Source of the DNA: Anaspis maculata
Taxonomy: Eukaryota; Arthropoda; Insecta; Coleoptera; Scraptiidae
Reading direction: 5' to 3'
NCBI GenBank assembly: GCA_949128115.1
Contig: OX421967.1
Span: 60,958,855-61,022,854 of the forward strand
DNA: 64,000 bases
Shown: in pieces, positions 38,117-50,342 of the stretch
Numbering within the stretch: the stretch's first letter is position 1
Layout: every line of letters begins with the position of its first letter
Made by a program: the position numbers and the translations under genes
The notes under the pieces: model-generated
The model's input: only the letters and a program-made list of their open reading frames with translations
The model's database searches: none
What the model was told of the DNA's origin: nothing

Positions 38117-39234
38117 GTCACGTGGGTTGAAGCCTGGAGTCACGTGGGTTGAAGCCTGAAGTCACGTGGGTTGAAGCCTGAAGGCACGTGGGTCAAAACC
38201 TGATCTTTCTGGATAACAATTGTGTCTTTTTTTTTTCGATATTCGTGTTCGTTTGTCAGATGTTGCGTTTGGAACAAGTAGCTGCCAACTCCAAAAGTGG
38301 TGACCGATCGTTTTGAAAGTCACGTGGGTTGAAGCCTGGTGTCACGTGGGATGAAGCCTGAAGTCACGTGGGTTAAAACCTGAACTTTTTGGATAACAAT
38401 TGTTCCTTTTTTTTTCGATATTCGGGTTCGTTTGTCAGATGTTGCGTTTGGAACAAGTAGCTGCCAACTCCAAAAGTGGTGACCGATCGTTTTAAAAGTC
38501 ACGTAGGTTGGAGCCTGAAGTCACGTGGGTTGAAGCCTGAAGGCACGTGGGTCAAAACCTGAACTTTCTGGATAACAATTGTGTCTTTTTTTTCGATATT
38601 CGTGTTCGTTTGTCAGATGTTGCGTTTGGAACAAGTAGCTGCCAACTCCAAAAGTGGTGACCGATCGTTATGAAAGTCACGTGGGTTGAAGCCTGGAGTC
38701 ACGTGGGTTGAAGCCTGAAGTCACGTGGGTTAAAACCTGAACTTTTTGGATAACAATTGTTCCTTTTTTTTTCGATATTCGTGTTCGTTTGTCAGATGTC
38801 GCGTTTGGAACAAGTAGCTGCCAACTCCAAAAGTGGTGACCGATCGTTTTGAAAGTCACGTGGGTTGAAGCCTGAAGTCACGTGGGTTGAAGCCTGAAGT
38901 CACGTGGGTCAAAACCTGAAGTCACGTGGGTTGAAACCTGAACTTTTTGGATAACAATTGTGTCTTTTGTTTTCGATATTCGTGTTCGTTTGTCAGATGT
39001 TGCGTTTGGAGCAAGTAGCTGCCAACTCCAAAAGTGGTGATCGATCGTTTTGAAAGTCACGTGGGTTGAAGCCTGGAGTCACGTGGGTTGAAGCCTGAAG
39101 TCACGTGGGTTGAAACCTGAACTTTTTGGATAACAATTGTGTCTTTTTTTCTCGATATTCCTGTTCGTTTGTCAGATGTTGCGTTTGGAACAAGTAGCTG
39201 CCAACTCCAAAAGTGGTGATCGATCGTTTTGAAA
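38117..39234 (+). repeat. Second copy of 35,785-36,902 (1118 bp)
   Basis: Unit starts are 38117, 38319, 38498, 38676, 38855 and 39056, each 2332 bp after its partner. Shared rare features are the 178 bp unit at 38,498, CGATCGTTATGAAAG near 38,665, and CTTTTGTTTTCG near 38,965. One visible difference lies in the 22-mers of the unit at 38,498, which carries GGCACGTG where the partner has GTCACGTG. Confidence 0.85.
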
Positions 39235-42200
39235 GTCACGTGGGTTGAAGCCTGAAGTCACGTGAGTTGAAGCCTGAAGTCACGTGGGTCAAAACCTGAA
39301 GTCACGTGGGTTGAAACCTGAACTTTTTGGATAACAATTGTGTCTTTTTTTTTCCATATTCGTGTTCGTTTGTCAGATGTTGCGTTTGGAACAAGTAGCT
39401 GCCAACTCCGAAAGTGGTGATCGATCGTTTTGAAAGTCACGTGGGTTGAAGCCTGAAGTCACGTGGGTTGAAGCCTGAAGTCACGTGGGTCAAATCCTGA
39501 AGTCACGTGGGTTGAAACTTGAACTTTTTGGATAACAATTGTGTCTTTTTTTTTTTCGATATTTGTGTTCGTTTGTCAGATGTTGCGTTTGGAACAAGTA
39601 GCTGCCAACTCCAAAAGTGGTGATCGATCGTTTTGAAAGTCACGTGGGTTGAAGCCTGGAGTCACGTGGGTTGAAGCCTGAAGTCACGTGGGTCGAAACC
39701 TGAAGTCACGTGGGTTGAAACCTGAACTTTTTGGATAACAATTGTGTCTTTTTTTTCGATATTCGTGTTCGTTTGTCAGATGTTGCGTTTGGAACAAATA
39801 GCTGCCAACTCCAAAAGTGGTGATCGATCGTTTTGAAAGTCACGTGGGTTGAAGCCTGGAGTCACGTGGGTTGAAGCCTGAAGTCACGTGGGTTGAAACC
39901 TGAACTTTTTGGATAACAATTGTGTCTTTTTTTCTCGATATTCCTGTTCGTTTGTCAGATGTTGCGTTTGGAACAAGTAGCTGCCAACTCCAAAAGTGGT
40001 GATCGATCGTTTTGAAAGTCACGTGGGTTGAAGCCTGAAGTCACGTGAGTTGAAGCCTGAAGTCACGTGGGTCAAAACCTGATGTCACGTGGGTTGAAAC
40101 CTGAACTTTTTGGATAACAATTGTGTCTTTTCTCTTCGATATTTGTGTTCGTTTGTCAGATGTCGCGTTTGGAACAAGTAGCTGCCAACTCCAAAAGTGG
40201 TGATCGATCGTTTTGAAAGTCACGTGGGTTGAAGCCTGAAGTCACGTGGGTTGGAGCCTGAAGTCACGTGGGTCAAAACCTGAAGTCACGTGGGTTGAAA
40301 CCTGAACTTTTTGGATAACAATTGTGTCTTTTTTTTTTCGATATTCGTGTTCGTTTGTCAGATGTTGCGTTTGGAACAAGTAGCTGCCAACTCCAAAAGT
40401 GGTGATCGATCGTTTCGAAAGTCACGTGGGTTGAAGCCTGGAGTCACGTGGGTTGAAGCCTGAAGTCACGTGGGTTGAAACCTAAACTTTTTGGATAACA
40501 ATTGTGTCTTTTTTTTTCGATATTCGTGTTCGTTTGTCAGATGTTGCGTTTGGAACAAGTAGCTGCCAACTCCGAAAGTGGTGATCGATCGTTTTGAAAG
40601 TCACGTGGGTTGAAGCCTGAAGTCACGTGGGTTGGAGCCTGGAGTCACGTGGGTCAAAACCTGAAGTCACGTGGGTTGAAACCTGAACTTTTTGGATGAC
40701 AATTGTGTCTTTTTTTTTCGATATTCGTGTTCGTTTGTCAGATGTTGCGTTTGGAACAAGTAGCTGCCAACTCCAAAAGTGGTGATCGATCGTTTTGAAA
40801 GTCACGTGGGTTGAAGCCTGGAGTCACGTGGGTTGAAGCCTGAAGTCACGTGGGTTGAAACCTGAACTTTTTGGATAACAATTGTGTCTTTTTTTTTCGA
40901 TATTCGTGTTCGTTTGTCAGATGTTGCGTTTGGAACAAGTAGCTGCCAACTCCGAAAGTGGTGATCGATCGTTTTGAAAGTCACGTGGGTTGAAGCCTGA
41001 AGTCACGTGGGTTGGAGCCTGGAGTCACGTGGGTCAAAACCTGAAGTCACGTGGGTTGAAACCTGAACTTTTTGGATGACAATTGTGTCTTTTTTTTTCG
41101 ATATTCGTGTTCGTTTGTCAGATGTTGCGTTTGGAACAAATAGCTGCCAACTCCAAAAGTGGTGATCGATCGTTTTGAAAGTCACGTGGGTTGAAGCCTG
41201 GAGTCACGTGGGTTGAAGCCTGAAGTCACGTGGGTTGAAACCTGAACTTTTTGGATAACAATTGTGTCTTTTTTTCTCGATATTCCTGTTCGTTTGTCAG
41301 ATGTTGCGTTTGGAACAAGTAGCTGCCAACTCCAAAAGTGGTGATCGATCGTTTTGAAAGTCACGTGGGTTGAAGCCTGAAGTCACGTGAGTTGAAGCCT
41401 GAAGTCACGTGGGTCAAAACCTGATGTCACGTGGGTTGAAACCTGAACTTTTTGGATAACAATTGTGTCTTTTCTCTTCGATATTTGTGTTCGTTTGTCA
41501 GATGTCGCGTTTGGAACAAGTAGCTGCCAACTCCAAAAGTGGTGATCGATCGTTTTGAAAGTCACGTGGGTTGAAGCCTGAAGTCACGTGGGTTGAAGCC
41601 CGAAGTCACGTGGGTCAAAACCTGAAGTCACGTGGGTTGAAACCTGAACTTTTTGGATAACAATTGTGTCTTTTTTTTTCGATATTCGTGTTCGTTTGTC
41701 AGATGTTGCGTTTGGAACAAGTAGCTGCCAACTCCAAAAGTGGTGATCGATCGTTTTGAATGTCACGTGGGTTGAAGCCTGAAGTCACGTGAGTTGAAGC
41801 CTGAAGTCACGTGGGTCAAAACCTGAAGTCACGTGGGTTGAAACCTGAACTTTTTGGATAACAATTGTGTCTTTTTTTTTTCGATATTCGTGTTCGTTTG
41901 TCAGATGTTGCGTTTGGAACAAGTAGCTGCCAACTCCAAAAGTGGTGATCGATCGTTTCGAAAGTCACGTGGGTTGAAGCCTGGAGTCACGTGGGTTGAA
42001 GCCTGAAGTCACGTGGGTTGAAACCTAAACTTTTTGGATAACAATTGTGTCTTTTTTTTTCGATATTCGTGTTCGTTTGTCAGATGTTGCGTTTGGAACA
42101 AGTAGCTGCCAACTCCGAAAGTGGTGATCGATCGTTTTGAAAGTCACGTGGGTTGAAGCCTGAAGTCACGTGGGTTGGAGCCTGGAGTCACGTGGGTCAA

Positions 42201-43103
42201 AACCTGAAGTCACGTGGGTTGAAACCTGAACTTTTTGGATGACAATTGTGTCTTTTTTTTTCGATATTCGTGTTCGTTTGTCAGATGTTGCGTTTGGAAC
42301 AAGTAGCTGCCAACTCCAAAAGTGGTAATCGATCGTTTCGAAAGTCACGTGGGTTGAAGCCTGGAGTCACGTGGGTTGAAGCCTGAAGTCACGTGGGTTG
42401 AAACCTAAACTTTTTGGATAACAATTGTGTCTTTTTTTTTCGATATTCGTGTTCGTTTGTCAGATGTTGCGTTTGGAACAAGTAGCTGCCAACTCCGAAA
42501 GTGGTGATCGATCGTTTTGAAAGTCACGTGGGTTGAAGCCTGAAGTCACGTGGGTTGGAGCCTGGAGTCACGTGGGTCAAAACCTGAAGTCACGTGGGTT
42601 GAAACCTGAACTTTTTGGATGACAATTGTGTCTTTTTTTTTCGATATTCGTGTTCGTTTGTCAGATGTTGCGTTTGGAACAAATAGCTGCCAACTCCAAA
42701 AGTGGTGATCGATCGTTTTGAAAGTCACGTGGGTTGAAGCCTGGAGTCACGTGGGTTGAAGCCTGAAGTCACGTGGGTTGAAACCTGAACTTTTTGGATA
42801 ACAATTGTGTCTTTTTTTCTCGATATTCCTGTTCGTTTGTCAGATGTTGCGTTTGGAACAAGTAGCTGCCAACTCCAAAAGTGGTGATCGATCGTTTTGA
42901 AAGTCACGTGGGTTGAAGCCTGAAGTCACGTGAGTTGAAGCCTGAAGTCACGTGGGTCAAAACCTGATGTCACGTGGGTTGAAACCTGAACTTTTTGGAT
43001 AACAATTGTGTCTTTTCTCTTCGATATTTGTGTTCGTTTGTCAGATGTCGCGTTTGGAACAAGTAGCTGCCAACTCCAAAAGTGGTGATCGATCGTTTTG
43101 AAA
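39235..43103 (+). repeat. Array segment with triplicated multi-unit module
   Basis: This begins with left-HOR members (CCATATTCG unit at 39,235, TCAAATCC unit at 39,436). A 200 bp hybrid unit at 39,639 joins a TCGAAACC 22-mer to an AACAAATAGC core. A module of the CTCGATATTCCTG A unit followed by the CTTTTCTCTTCG B unit then appears at 39,839, 41,181 and 42,724 (offsets 1342 and 1543 bp). It also occurs at 26,373 and 27,356. Between the modules are repeated pairs of CCTAAACTTTTTGG A units and GGATGACAATTG B units. Confidence 0.82.
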
Positions 43104-46100
43104 GTCACGTGGGTTGAAGCCTGAAGTCACGTGGGTTGAAGCCCGAAGTCACGTGGGTCAAAACCTGAAGTCACGTGGGTTGAAACCTGAACTTTTTGGA
43201 TAACAATTGTGTCTTTTTTTTTCGATATTCGTGTTCGTTTGTCAGATGTTGCGTTTGGAACAAGTAGCTGCCAACTCCAAAAGTGGTGATCGATCGTTTT
43301 GAATGTCACGTGGGTTGAAGCCTGAAGTCACGTGAGTTGAAGCCTGAAGTCACGTGGGTCAAAACCTGAAGTCACGTGGGTTGAAACCTGAACTTTTTGG
43401 ATAACAATTGTGTCTTTTTTTTTTTGATATTCGTGTTCGTTTGTCAGATGTTGCGTTTGGAACAAGTAGCTGCCAACTCCAAAAGTGGTGATCGATCGTT
43501 TTGAAAGTCACGTGGGTTGAAGCCTGAAGTCACGTGGGTTGAAGCCTGAAGTCACGTGGGTCAAAACCTGAAGTCACGTGGGTTGAAACCTGAACTTTTT
43601 GGATAACAATTGTGTCTTTTTTTTTCGATATTCGTGTTCGTTTGTCAGATGTTGCGTTTGGAACAGGTAGCTGCCAACTCCAAAAGTGGTGATCGATCGT
43701 TTTGAAAGTCACGTGGGTTGAAGCCTGAAGTCACGTGGGTTGAAGCCTGAAGTCACGTGGGTCAAAACCTGAAGTCACGTGGGTTGAAACCTGAACTTTT
43801 TGGATAACAATTGTGTCTTTTTTTTTTCGATATTCGTGTTCGTTTGTCAGATGTTGCGTTTGGAACAAGTAGCTGCCAACTCCAAAAGTGGTGATCGATC
43901 GTTTTGAAAGTCACGTGGGTTGAAGCCTGGAGTCACGTGGGTTGAAGCCTGAAGTCACGTGGGTTGAAACCTGAACTTTTTGGATAACAATTGTGTCTTT
44001 TTTTTTTCGATATTCGTGTTCGTTTGTCAGATGTTGCGTTTGGAACAAGTAGCTGCCAACTCCGAAAGTGGTGATCGATCGTTTTGAAAGTCACGTGGGT
44101 TGAAGCCTGAAGTCACGTGGGTTGAAGCCTGAAGTCACGTGGGTCAAAACCTGAAGTCACGTGGGTTGAAACCTGAACTTTTTGGATAACAATTGTGTCT
44201 TTTTTTTCGATATTCGTGTTCGTTTGTCAGATGTTGCGTTTGGAACAAGTAGCTGCCAACTCCAAAAGTGGTGATCGATCGTTTTGAAAGTCACGTGGGT
44301 TGAAGCCTGAAGTCACGTGGGTTGAAGCCTGAAGTCACGTGGGTTGGAACCTGAACTTTTTGGATAACAATTGTGTTTTTTTTTTCGATATTCGTGTTCG
44401 TTTGTCAGATGTTGCGTTTGGAACAAGTAGCTGCCAACTCCAAAAGTGGTGATCGATCGTTTTGAAAGTCACGTGGGTTAAAGCCTGGAGTCACGTGGGT
44501 TGAAGGCTGAAGTCACGTGGGTTGGAACCTGAACTTTTTGGATAACAATTGTGTTTTTTTTTATCGATATTCGTGTTCGTTTGTCAGATGTCGCGTTTGG
44601 AACAAGTAGCTGCCAACTCCAAAAGTGGTGATCGATCGTTTTGAAAGTCACGTGGGTTGAAGCCTGAAGTCACGTGGGTTGAAGCCTGAAGTCACGTGGG
44701 TCAAAACCTGAAGTCACGTGGGTTGAAACCTGAACTTTTTGGATAACAATTGTGTCTTTTTTTTTGATATTCGTGTTCGTTTGTCAGATGTTGCGTTTGG
44801 AACAAGTAGCTGCCAACTCCAAAAGTGGTGATCGATCGTTTTGAAAGTCACGTGGGTTGAAGCCTGAAGTCACGTGGGTTGAAGCCTAAAGTCACGTGGG
44901 TCAAAACCTGAAGTCACGTGGGTTGAAACCTGAACTTTTTGGATAACAATTGTGTCTTTTTTTTTCGATATTCGTGTTCGTTTGTCAGATGTTGCGTTTG
45001 GAACAAGTAGCTGCCAACTCCGAAAGTGGTGATCGATCGTTTTGAAAGTCACGTGGGTTGAAGCCTGGAGTCACGTGGGTTGAAGCCTGAAGTCACGTGG
45101 GTCAAAACCTGAAGTCACGTGGGTTGAAACCTGAACTTTTTGGATAACAATTGTGTCTTTTTTTTTCGATATTCGTGTTCGTTTATCAGATGTTGCGTTT
45201 GGAACAAGTGGCTGCCAACTCCAAAAGTGGTGATCGATCGTTTTGAAAGTCACGTGGGTTGAAGCCTGGAGTCACGTGGGTTGAAGCCTGAAGTCACGTG
45301 GGTTGAAACCTGAACTTTTTGGATAACAATTGTGTCTTTTTTTTTCGATATTCGTGTTCGTTTGTCAGATGTTGCGTTTGGAACAAGTAGCTGCCAACTC
45401 CGAAAGTGGTGATCGAACGTTTTGAAAGTCACCTGGGTTGAAGCCTGAAGTCACGTGGGTTGAAGCCTGAAGTCACGTGGGTCAAAACCTGAAGTCACGT
45501 GGGTTGAAACCTGAACTTTTTGGATAACAATTGTGTCTTTTTTTTTCGATATTCGTGTTCGTTTGTCAGATGTTTCGTTTGGAACAAGTAGCTGCCAACT
45601 CCAAAAGTGGTGATCGATCGTTTTGAAAGTCACGTGGGTTGAAGCCTGAAGTCACGTGGGTTGAAGCCTGAAGTCACGTGGGTCAAAACCTGAAGTCACG
45701 TGGGTTGAAACCTGAACTTTTTGGATAACAATTGTGTCTTTTTTTTCCATATTCGTGTTCGTTTGTCAGATGTTGCGTTTGGAACAAGTAGCTGCCAACT
45801 CCAAAAGTGGTGATCGATCGTTTTGAAAGTCACGTGGGTTAAAGCCTGGAGTCACGTGGGTTGAAGCCTGAAGTCACGTGGGTTGAAACCTGAACTTTTT
45901 GGATAACAATTGTGTCTTTTTTTTTCGATATTCGTGTTCGTTTGTCAGATGTCGCGTTTGGAACAAGTAGCTGCCAACTCCAAAAGTGGTGATCGATCGT
46001 TTTGAAAGTCACGTGGGTTGAAGCCTGAAGTCACGTGGGTTGAAGCCTGAAGTCACGTGGGTCAAAACCTGAAGTCACGTGGGTTGAAACCTGAACTTTT

Positions 46101-47097
46101 TGGATAACAATTGTGTCTTTTTTTTTCGATATTCGTGTTCGTTTGTCAGATGTTGCGTTTGGAACAAGTAGCTGCCAACTCCAAAAGTGGTGATCGATCG
46201 TTTTGAAAGTCACGTGGGTTGAAGCCTGGAGTCACGTGGGTTGAAGCCTGAAGTCACGTGGGTTGAAACCTGAACTTTTTGGATAACAATTGTGTCTTTT
46301 TTTTCGATATTCGTGTTCGTTTGTCAGATGTTGCGTTTGGAACAAGTAGCTGCCAACTCCGAAAGTGGTGATCGATCGTTTTGAAAGTCACGTGGGTTGA
46401 AGCCTGGAGTCACGTGGGTTGAAGCCTGAAGTCACGTGGGTCAAAACCTGAAGTCACGTGGGTTGAAACCTGAACTTTTTGGATAACAATTGTGTCTTTT
46501 TTTTTCGATATTCGTGTTCGTTTGTCAGATGTTGCGTTTGGAACAAGTAGCTGCCAACTCCGAAAGTGGTGATCGATCGTTTTGAAAGTCACGTGGGTTG
46601 AAGCCTGAAGTCACGTGAGTTGAAGCCTGAAGTCACGTGGGTCAAAACCTGAAGTCACGTGGGTTGAAACCTGAACTTTTTGGATAACAATTATGTCTTT
46701 TTTTTTTCGATATTCGTGTTCGTTTGTCAGATGTTGCGTTTGGAACAAGTAGCTGCCAACTCCGAAAGTGGTGATCGATCGTTTTGAAAGTCACGTGGGT
46801 TGAAGCCTGAAGTCACGTGAGTTGAAGCCTGAAGTCACGTGGGTCAAAACCTGAAGTCACGTGGGTTGAAACCTGAACTTTTTGGATAACAATTGTGTCT
46901 TTTTTTTTCGATATTCGTGTTCGTTTGTCAGATGTTGCGTTTGGAACAAGTAACTGCAAACTCCGAAAGTGGTGATCGATCGTTTTGAAAGTCACGTGGG
47001 TTGAAGCCTGAAGTCACGTGGGTTGAAGTCCGAAGTCACGTGGGTCAAAACCTGAAGTCACGTGGGTTGAAACCTGAACTTTTTGGATAACAATTGT
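43104..47097 (+). repeat. Segmental duplication D1, copy 2 (about 4.0 kb)
   Basis: This matches 29,324-33,317 at a constant offset of 13,780 bp, carrying the private variants listed for copy 1 (for example GTTGAAGGCTG near 44,500, TTTATCAGATG near 45,183, AATTATGTC near 46,690). Visible differences are few: TTTTGAATGTCAC near 43,300 versus TTTTGAAAGTCAC, and GATCGAACG near 45,413 versus GATCGATCG. Past 47,097 this copy continues with a CTCGATATTCCTG core, while copy 1 switches to the left-type family. Confidence 0.87.
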
Positions 47098-47191
47098 GTC
47101 TTTTTTTCTCGATATTCCTGTTCGTTTGTCAGATGTTGCGTTTGGAACAAGTAGCTGCCAACTCCAAAAGTGGTGATCGATCGTTTTGAAA

Positions 47192-47995
47192 GTCACGTGG
47201 GTTGAAGCCTGAAGTCACGTGAGGTGAAGCCTGAAGTCACGTGGGTCAAAACCTGAAGTCACGTGGGTTGAAACCTGAACTTTTTGGATAACAATTGTGT
47301 CTTTTTTTTTGATATTCGTGTTCGTTTGTCAGATGTTGCGTTTGGAACAAGTAGCTGCCAACTCCAAAAGTGGTGATCGATCGTTTTGAAAGTCACGTGG
47401 GTTGAAGCCTGAAGTCACGTGGGTTGAAGCCTGAAGTCACGTGGGTCAAAACCTGAAGTCACGTGGGTTGAAACCTGAACTTTTTGGATAACAATTGTGT
47501 CTTTTTTTTTCGATATTCGTGTTCGTTTGTCAGATGTTGCGTTTGGAACAAGTAGCTGCCAACTCCGAAAGTGGTGATCGATCGTTTTGAAAGTCACGTG
47601 GGTTGAAGCCTGAAGTCACGTGGGTTGGAGCCTGGAGTCACGTGGGTCAAAACCTGAAGTCACGTGGGTTGAAACCTGAACTTTTTGGATAACAATTGTG
47701 TCTTTTTTTTTCGATATTCGTGTTCGTTTGTCAGATGTTGCGTTTGGAACAAGTAGCTGCTGACTCCAAAAGTGGTGATCGATCGTTTTGAATGTCACGT
47801 GGGTTGAAGCCTGAAGTCACGTGGGTTGAAGCCCGAAGTCACGTGGGTCAAAACCTGAAGTCACGTGGGTTGAAACCTGAACTTTTTGGATAACAATTGT
47901 GTCTTTTTTTTTTCGATATTCGTGTTCGTTTGTCAGATGTTGCGTTTGGAACAAGTAGCTGCCAACTCCAAAAGTGGTGATCGATCGTTTTGAAT
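47192..47995 (+). repeat. Four plain B monomers
   Basis: Units at 47192, 47392, 47593 and 47794 are 200-202 bp. Local variants are GTGAGGTGAAGCC in the first unit (also at 27,937), a TGATATTCG core lacking the C after poly-T, and GTAGCTGCTGACTCC near 47,755, which is unique in the window. No gene or other element is present. Confidence 0.85.
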
Positions 47996-48598
47996 GTCAC
48001 GTGGGTTGAAGCCTGAAGTCACGTGAGTTGAAGCCTGAAGTCACGTGGGTCAAAACCTGAAGTCACGTGGGTTGAAACCTGAACTTTTTGGATAACAATT
48101 GTGTCTTTTTTTTTGATATTCGTGTTCGTTTGTCAGATGTTGCGTTTGGAACAAGTAGCTGCCAACTCCAAAAGTGGTGATCGATCGTTTTGAAAGTCAC
48201 GTGGGTTGAAGCCTGAAGTCACGCGGGTTGAAGCCTGAAGTCACGTGGGTCAAAACCTGAAGTCACGTGGGTTGAAACCTGATTTTTTTGGATAACAATT
48301 GTGTCTTTTTTTTTCGATATTCGTGTTCGTTTGTCAGATGTTGCGTTTGGAACAGGTAGCTGCCAACTCCAAAAGTGGTGATCGATCGTTTTGAAAGTCA
48401 CGTGGGTTGAAGCCTGAAGTCACGTGGGTTGAAGCCTGAAGTCACGTGGGTCAAAACCTGAAGTCACGTGGGTTGAAACCTGAACTTTTTGGATAACAAT
48501 TGTGTCTTTTTTTTTTCGATATTCGTGTTCGTTTGTCAGATGTTGCGTTTGGAACAAGTGGCTGCCAACTCCGAAAGTGGTGATCGATCGTTTTGAAA

Positions 48599-48708
48599 GT
48601 CACGTGGGTTGAAGCCTGGAGTCACGTGGGTTGAAGCCTGAAGTCACGTGGGTTGAAGCCTGAAGTCACGTGGGTCAAAACCTGATGTCACGTGGGTTGA
48701 AACCTGAA
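48599..48708 (+). promoter_or_regulatory. Example cluster of five phased GTCACGTG boxes
   Basis: Perfect GTCACGTG occurs at 48,599, 48,621, 48,643, 48,665 and 48,687, exactly 22 bp apart and so about two turns of B-DNA. CACGTG is the canonical E-box/G-box bound by bHLH and bZIP factors, and RTCACRTG is the budding yeast CDEI consensus bound by Cbf1. Similar clusters of three or four occur in essentially every unit. Occupancy or function is not shown by sequence alone. Confidence 0.4.
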
Positions 48709-48821
48709 CTTTTTGGATAACAATTGTGTCTTTTTTTTTCGATATTCGTGTTCGTTTGTCAGATGTTGCGTTTGGAACAAGTAGCCGCCAACTCCAAAAG
48801 TGGTGATCGATCGTTTTGAAA
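48709..48821 (+). repeat. Representative 113 bp invariant core
   Basis: The core has fixed blocks in this order: CTTTTTGGATAACAATTG, GTGTC, nine T, CGATATTCGTGTTCG, TTTGTCAGATGTTGCG, TTTGGAACAAGTAGC(T/C)GCCAACTCC, AAAAGTGGTGATCGATCG and TTTTGAAA. It has no sub-repeat structure that I can see. Length changes come almost only from the poly-T tract. In this unit the GTAGCTGCC block reads GTAGCCGCC. Confidence 0.92.
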
Positions 48822-49403
48822 GTCACGTGGGTTGAAGCCTGGAGTCACGTGGGTTGAAGCCTGAAGTCACGTGGGTTGAAACCTGAACTTTTTGGATAAC
48901 AATTGTGTCTTTTTTTTCGATATTCGTGTTCGTTTGTCAGATGTTGCGTTTGGAACAAGTTGCTGCCAACTCCGAAAGTGGTGATCGATCGTTTTGAAAG
49001 TCACGTGGGTTGAAGCCTGAAGTCACGTGGGTTGAAGCCTAAAGTCACGTGGGTCAAAACCTGAAGTCACGTGGGTTGAAACCTGAACTTTTTGGATAAC
49101 AATTGTGTCTTTTTTTTTCGATATTCGTGTTCGTTTGTCAGATGTTGCGTTTGGAACAAGTAGCTGCCAACTCCGAAAGTGGTGATCGATCGTTTTGAAA
49201 GTCACGTGGGTTGAAGCCTGGAGTCACGTGGGTTGAAGCCTGAAGTCACGTGGGTCAAAACCTGAAGTCACGTGGGTTGAAACCTGAACTTTTTGGATAA
49301 CAATTGTGTCTTTTTTTTTTTCGATATTCGTGTTCGTTTATCAGATGTTGCGTTTGGAACAAGTGGCTGCCAACTCCAAAAGTGGTGATCGATCGTTTTG
49401 AAA

Positions 49404-50342
49404 GTCACGTGGGTTGAAGCCTGGAGTCACGTGGGTTGAAGCCTGAAGTCACGTTGGTCAAAACCTGAAGTCACGTGGGTTGAAACCTGAACTTTTTGGA
49501 TAACAATTGTGTCTTTTTTTTTCGATATTCGTGTTCGTTTGTCAGATGTTGCGTTTGGAACAAGTAGCTGCCAACTCCAAAAGTGGTGATCGATCGTTTT
49601 GAAAGTCACGTGGGTTGAAGCCTGAAGTCACGTGGGTTGAAGCCTGAAGTCACGTGGGTCAAAACCTGAAGTCACGTGGGTTGAAACCTGAACTTTTTGG
49701 ATAACAATTGTGTCTTTTTTTTTCGATATTCGTGTTTGTTTGTCAGATGTTGCGTTTGGAACAAGTAGCTGCCAACTCCAAAAGTGGTGATCGATCGTTT
49801 TGAAAGTCACGTGGGTTGAAGCCTGGAGTCATGTGGGTTGAAGCCTGAAGTCACGTGGGTTGAAACCTGAACTTTTTGGATAACAATTGTGTCTTTTTTT
49901 TTCGATATTCGTGTTCGTTTGTCAGATGTTGCGTTTGGAACAAGTAGCTGCCAACTCCAGAAGTGGTGATCGATCGTTTTGAGAGTCACGTGGGTTGAAG
50001 CCTGGAGTCATGTGGGTTGAAGCCTGAAGTCACGTGGGTTGAAACCTGAACTTTTTGGATAACAATTGTGTCTTTTTTCTTCGATATTCGTGTTCGTTTG
50101 TCAGATGTTGCGTTTGGAACAAGTAACTGCCAACTCCAAAAGTGGTGATCGATCGTTTTGAAAGTCACGTGGGTTGAAGCCTGGAGTCACGTGGGTTGAA
50201 GCCTGGAGTCACGTGGGTTGAAACCTGAACTTTTTGGATAACAATTGTGTCTTTTTTTTTCGATATTCGTGTTCGTTTGTCAGATGTTGCGTTTGGAACA
50301 AGTAGCTGCCAACTCCAAAAGTGGTGATCGATCGTTTTGAAT
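49404..50342 (+). repeat. Five monomers, B-B-A-A-A
   Basis: Units at 49404 and 49605 (B) are followed by 49806, 49985 and 50164 (A). Several E-boxes here are mutated: CACGTTGG near 49,451, and CATGTGGG near 49,831 and 50,010. The first carries a T for G just outside the hexamer end, and the latter two are CpG to TpG transitions within it. Poly-T near 50,074 is interrupted (TTTTTTCTTCG). Nothing other than satellite is present. Confidence 0.85.

Larger units (their letters stand above)
48599..48821 (+). repeat. 223 bp monomer with five 22-mers
   Basis: This is the longest monomer class seen. Five GTCACGTG 22-mers occupy 48,599-48,708, followed by the 113 bp core at 48,709-48,821. The extra sub-repeat is an additional GAAGCC-type copy, and the fourth 22-mer ends CCTGAT instead of CCTGAA. 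It shows directly that unit length varies in 22 bp steps. A second copy lies at 50,946. Confidence 0.93.
47996..49247 (+). repeat. Segmental duplication D2, copy 1 (about 1.25 kb)
   Basis: This is duplicated at about 50,343-51,594 at an offset of 2347 bp. Shared private variants are CACGCGGG at 48,220 and 50,567, CCTGATTTTTTTGG near 48,280 and 50,627, GTAGCCGCC near 48,781 and 51,128, and AAGTTGCTGCC near 48,957 and 51,304. Both copies contain the 223 bp unit with five 22-mers. The right edge is placed where the 22-mer order changes, to within one unit. Confidence 0.85.
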
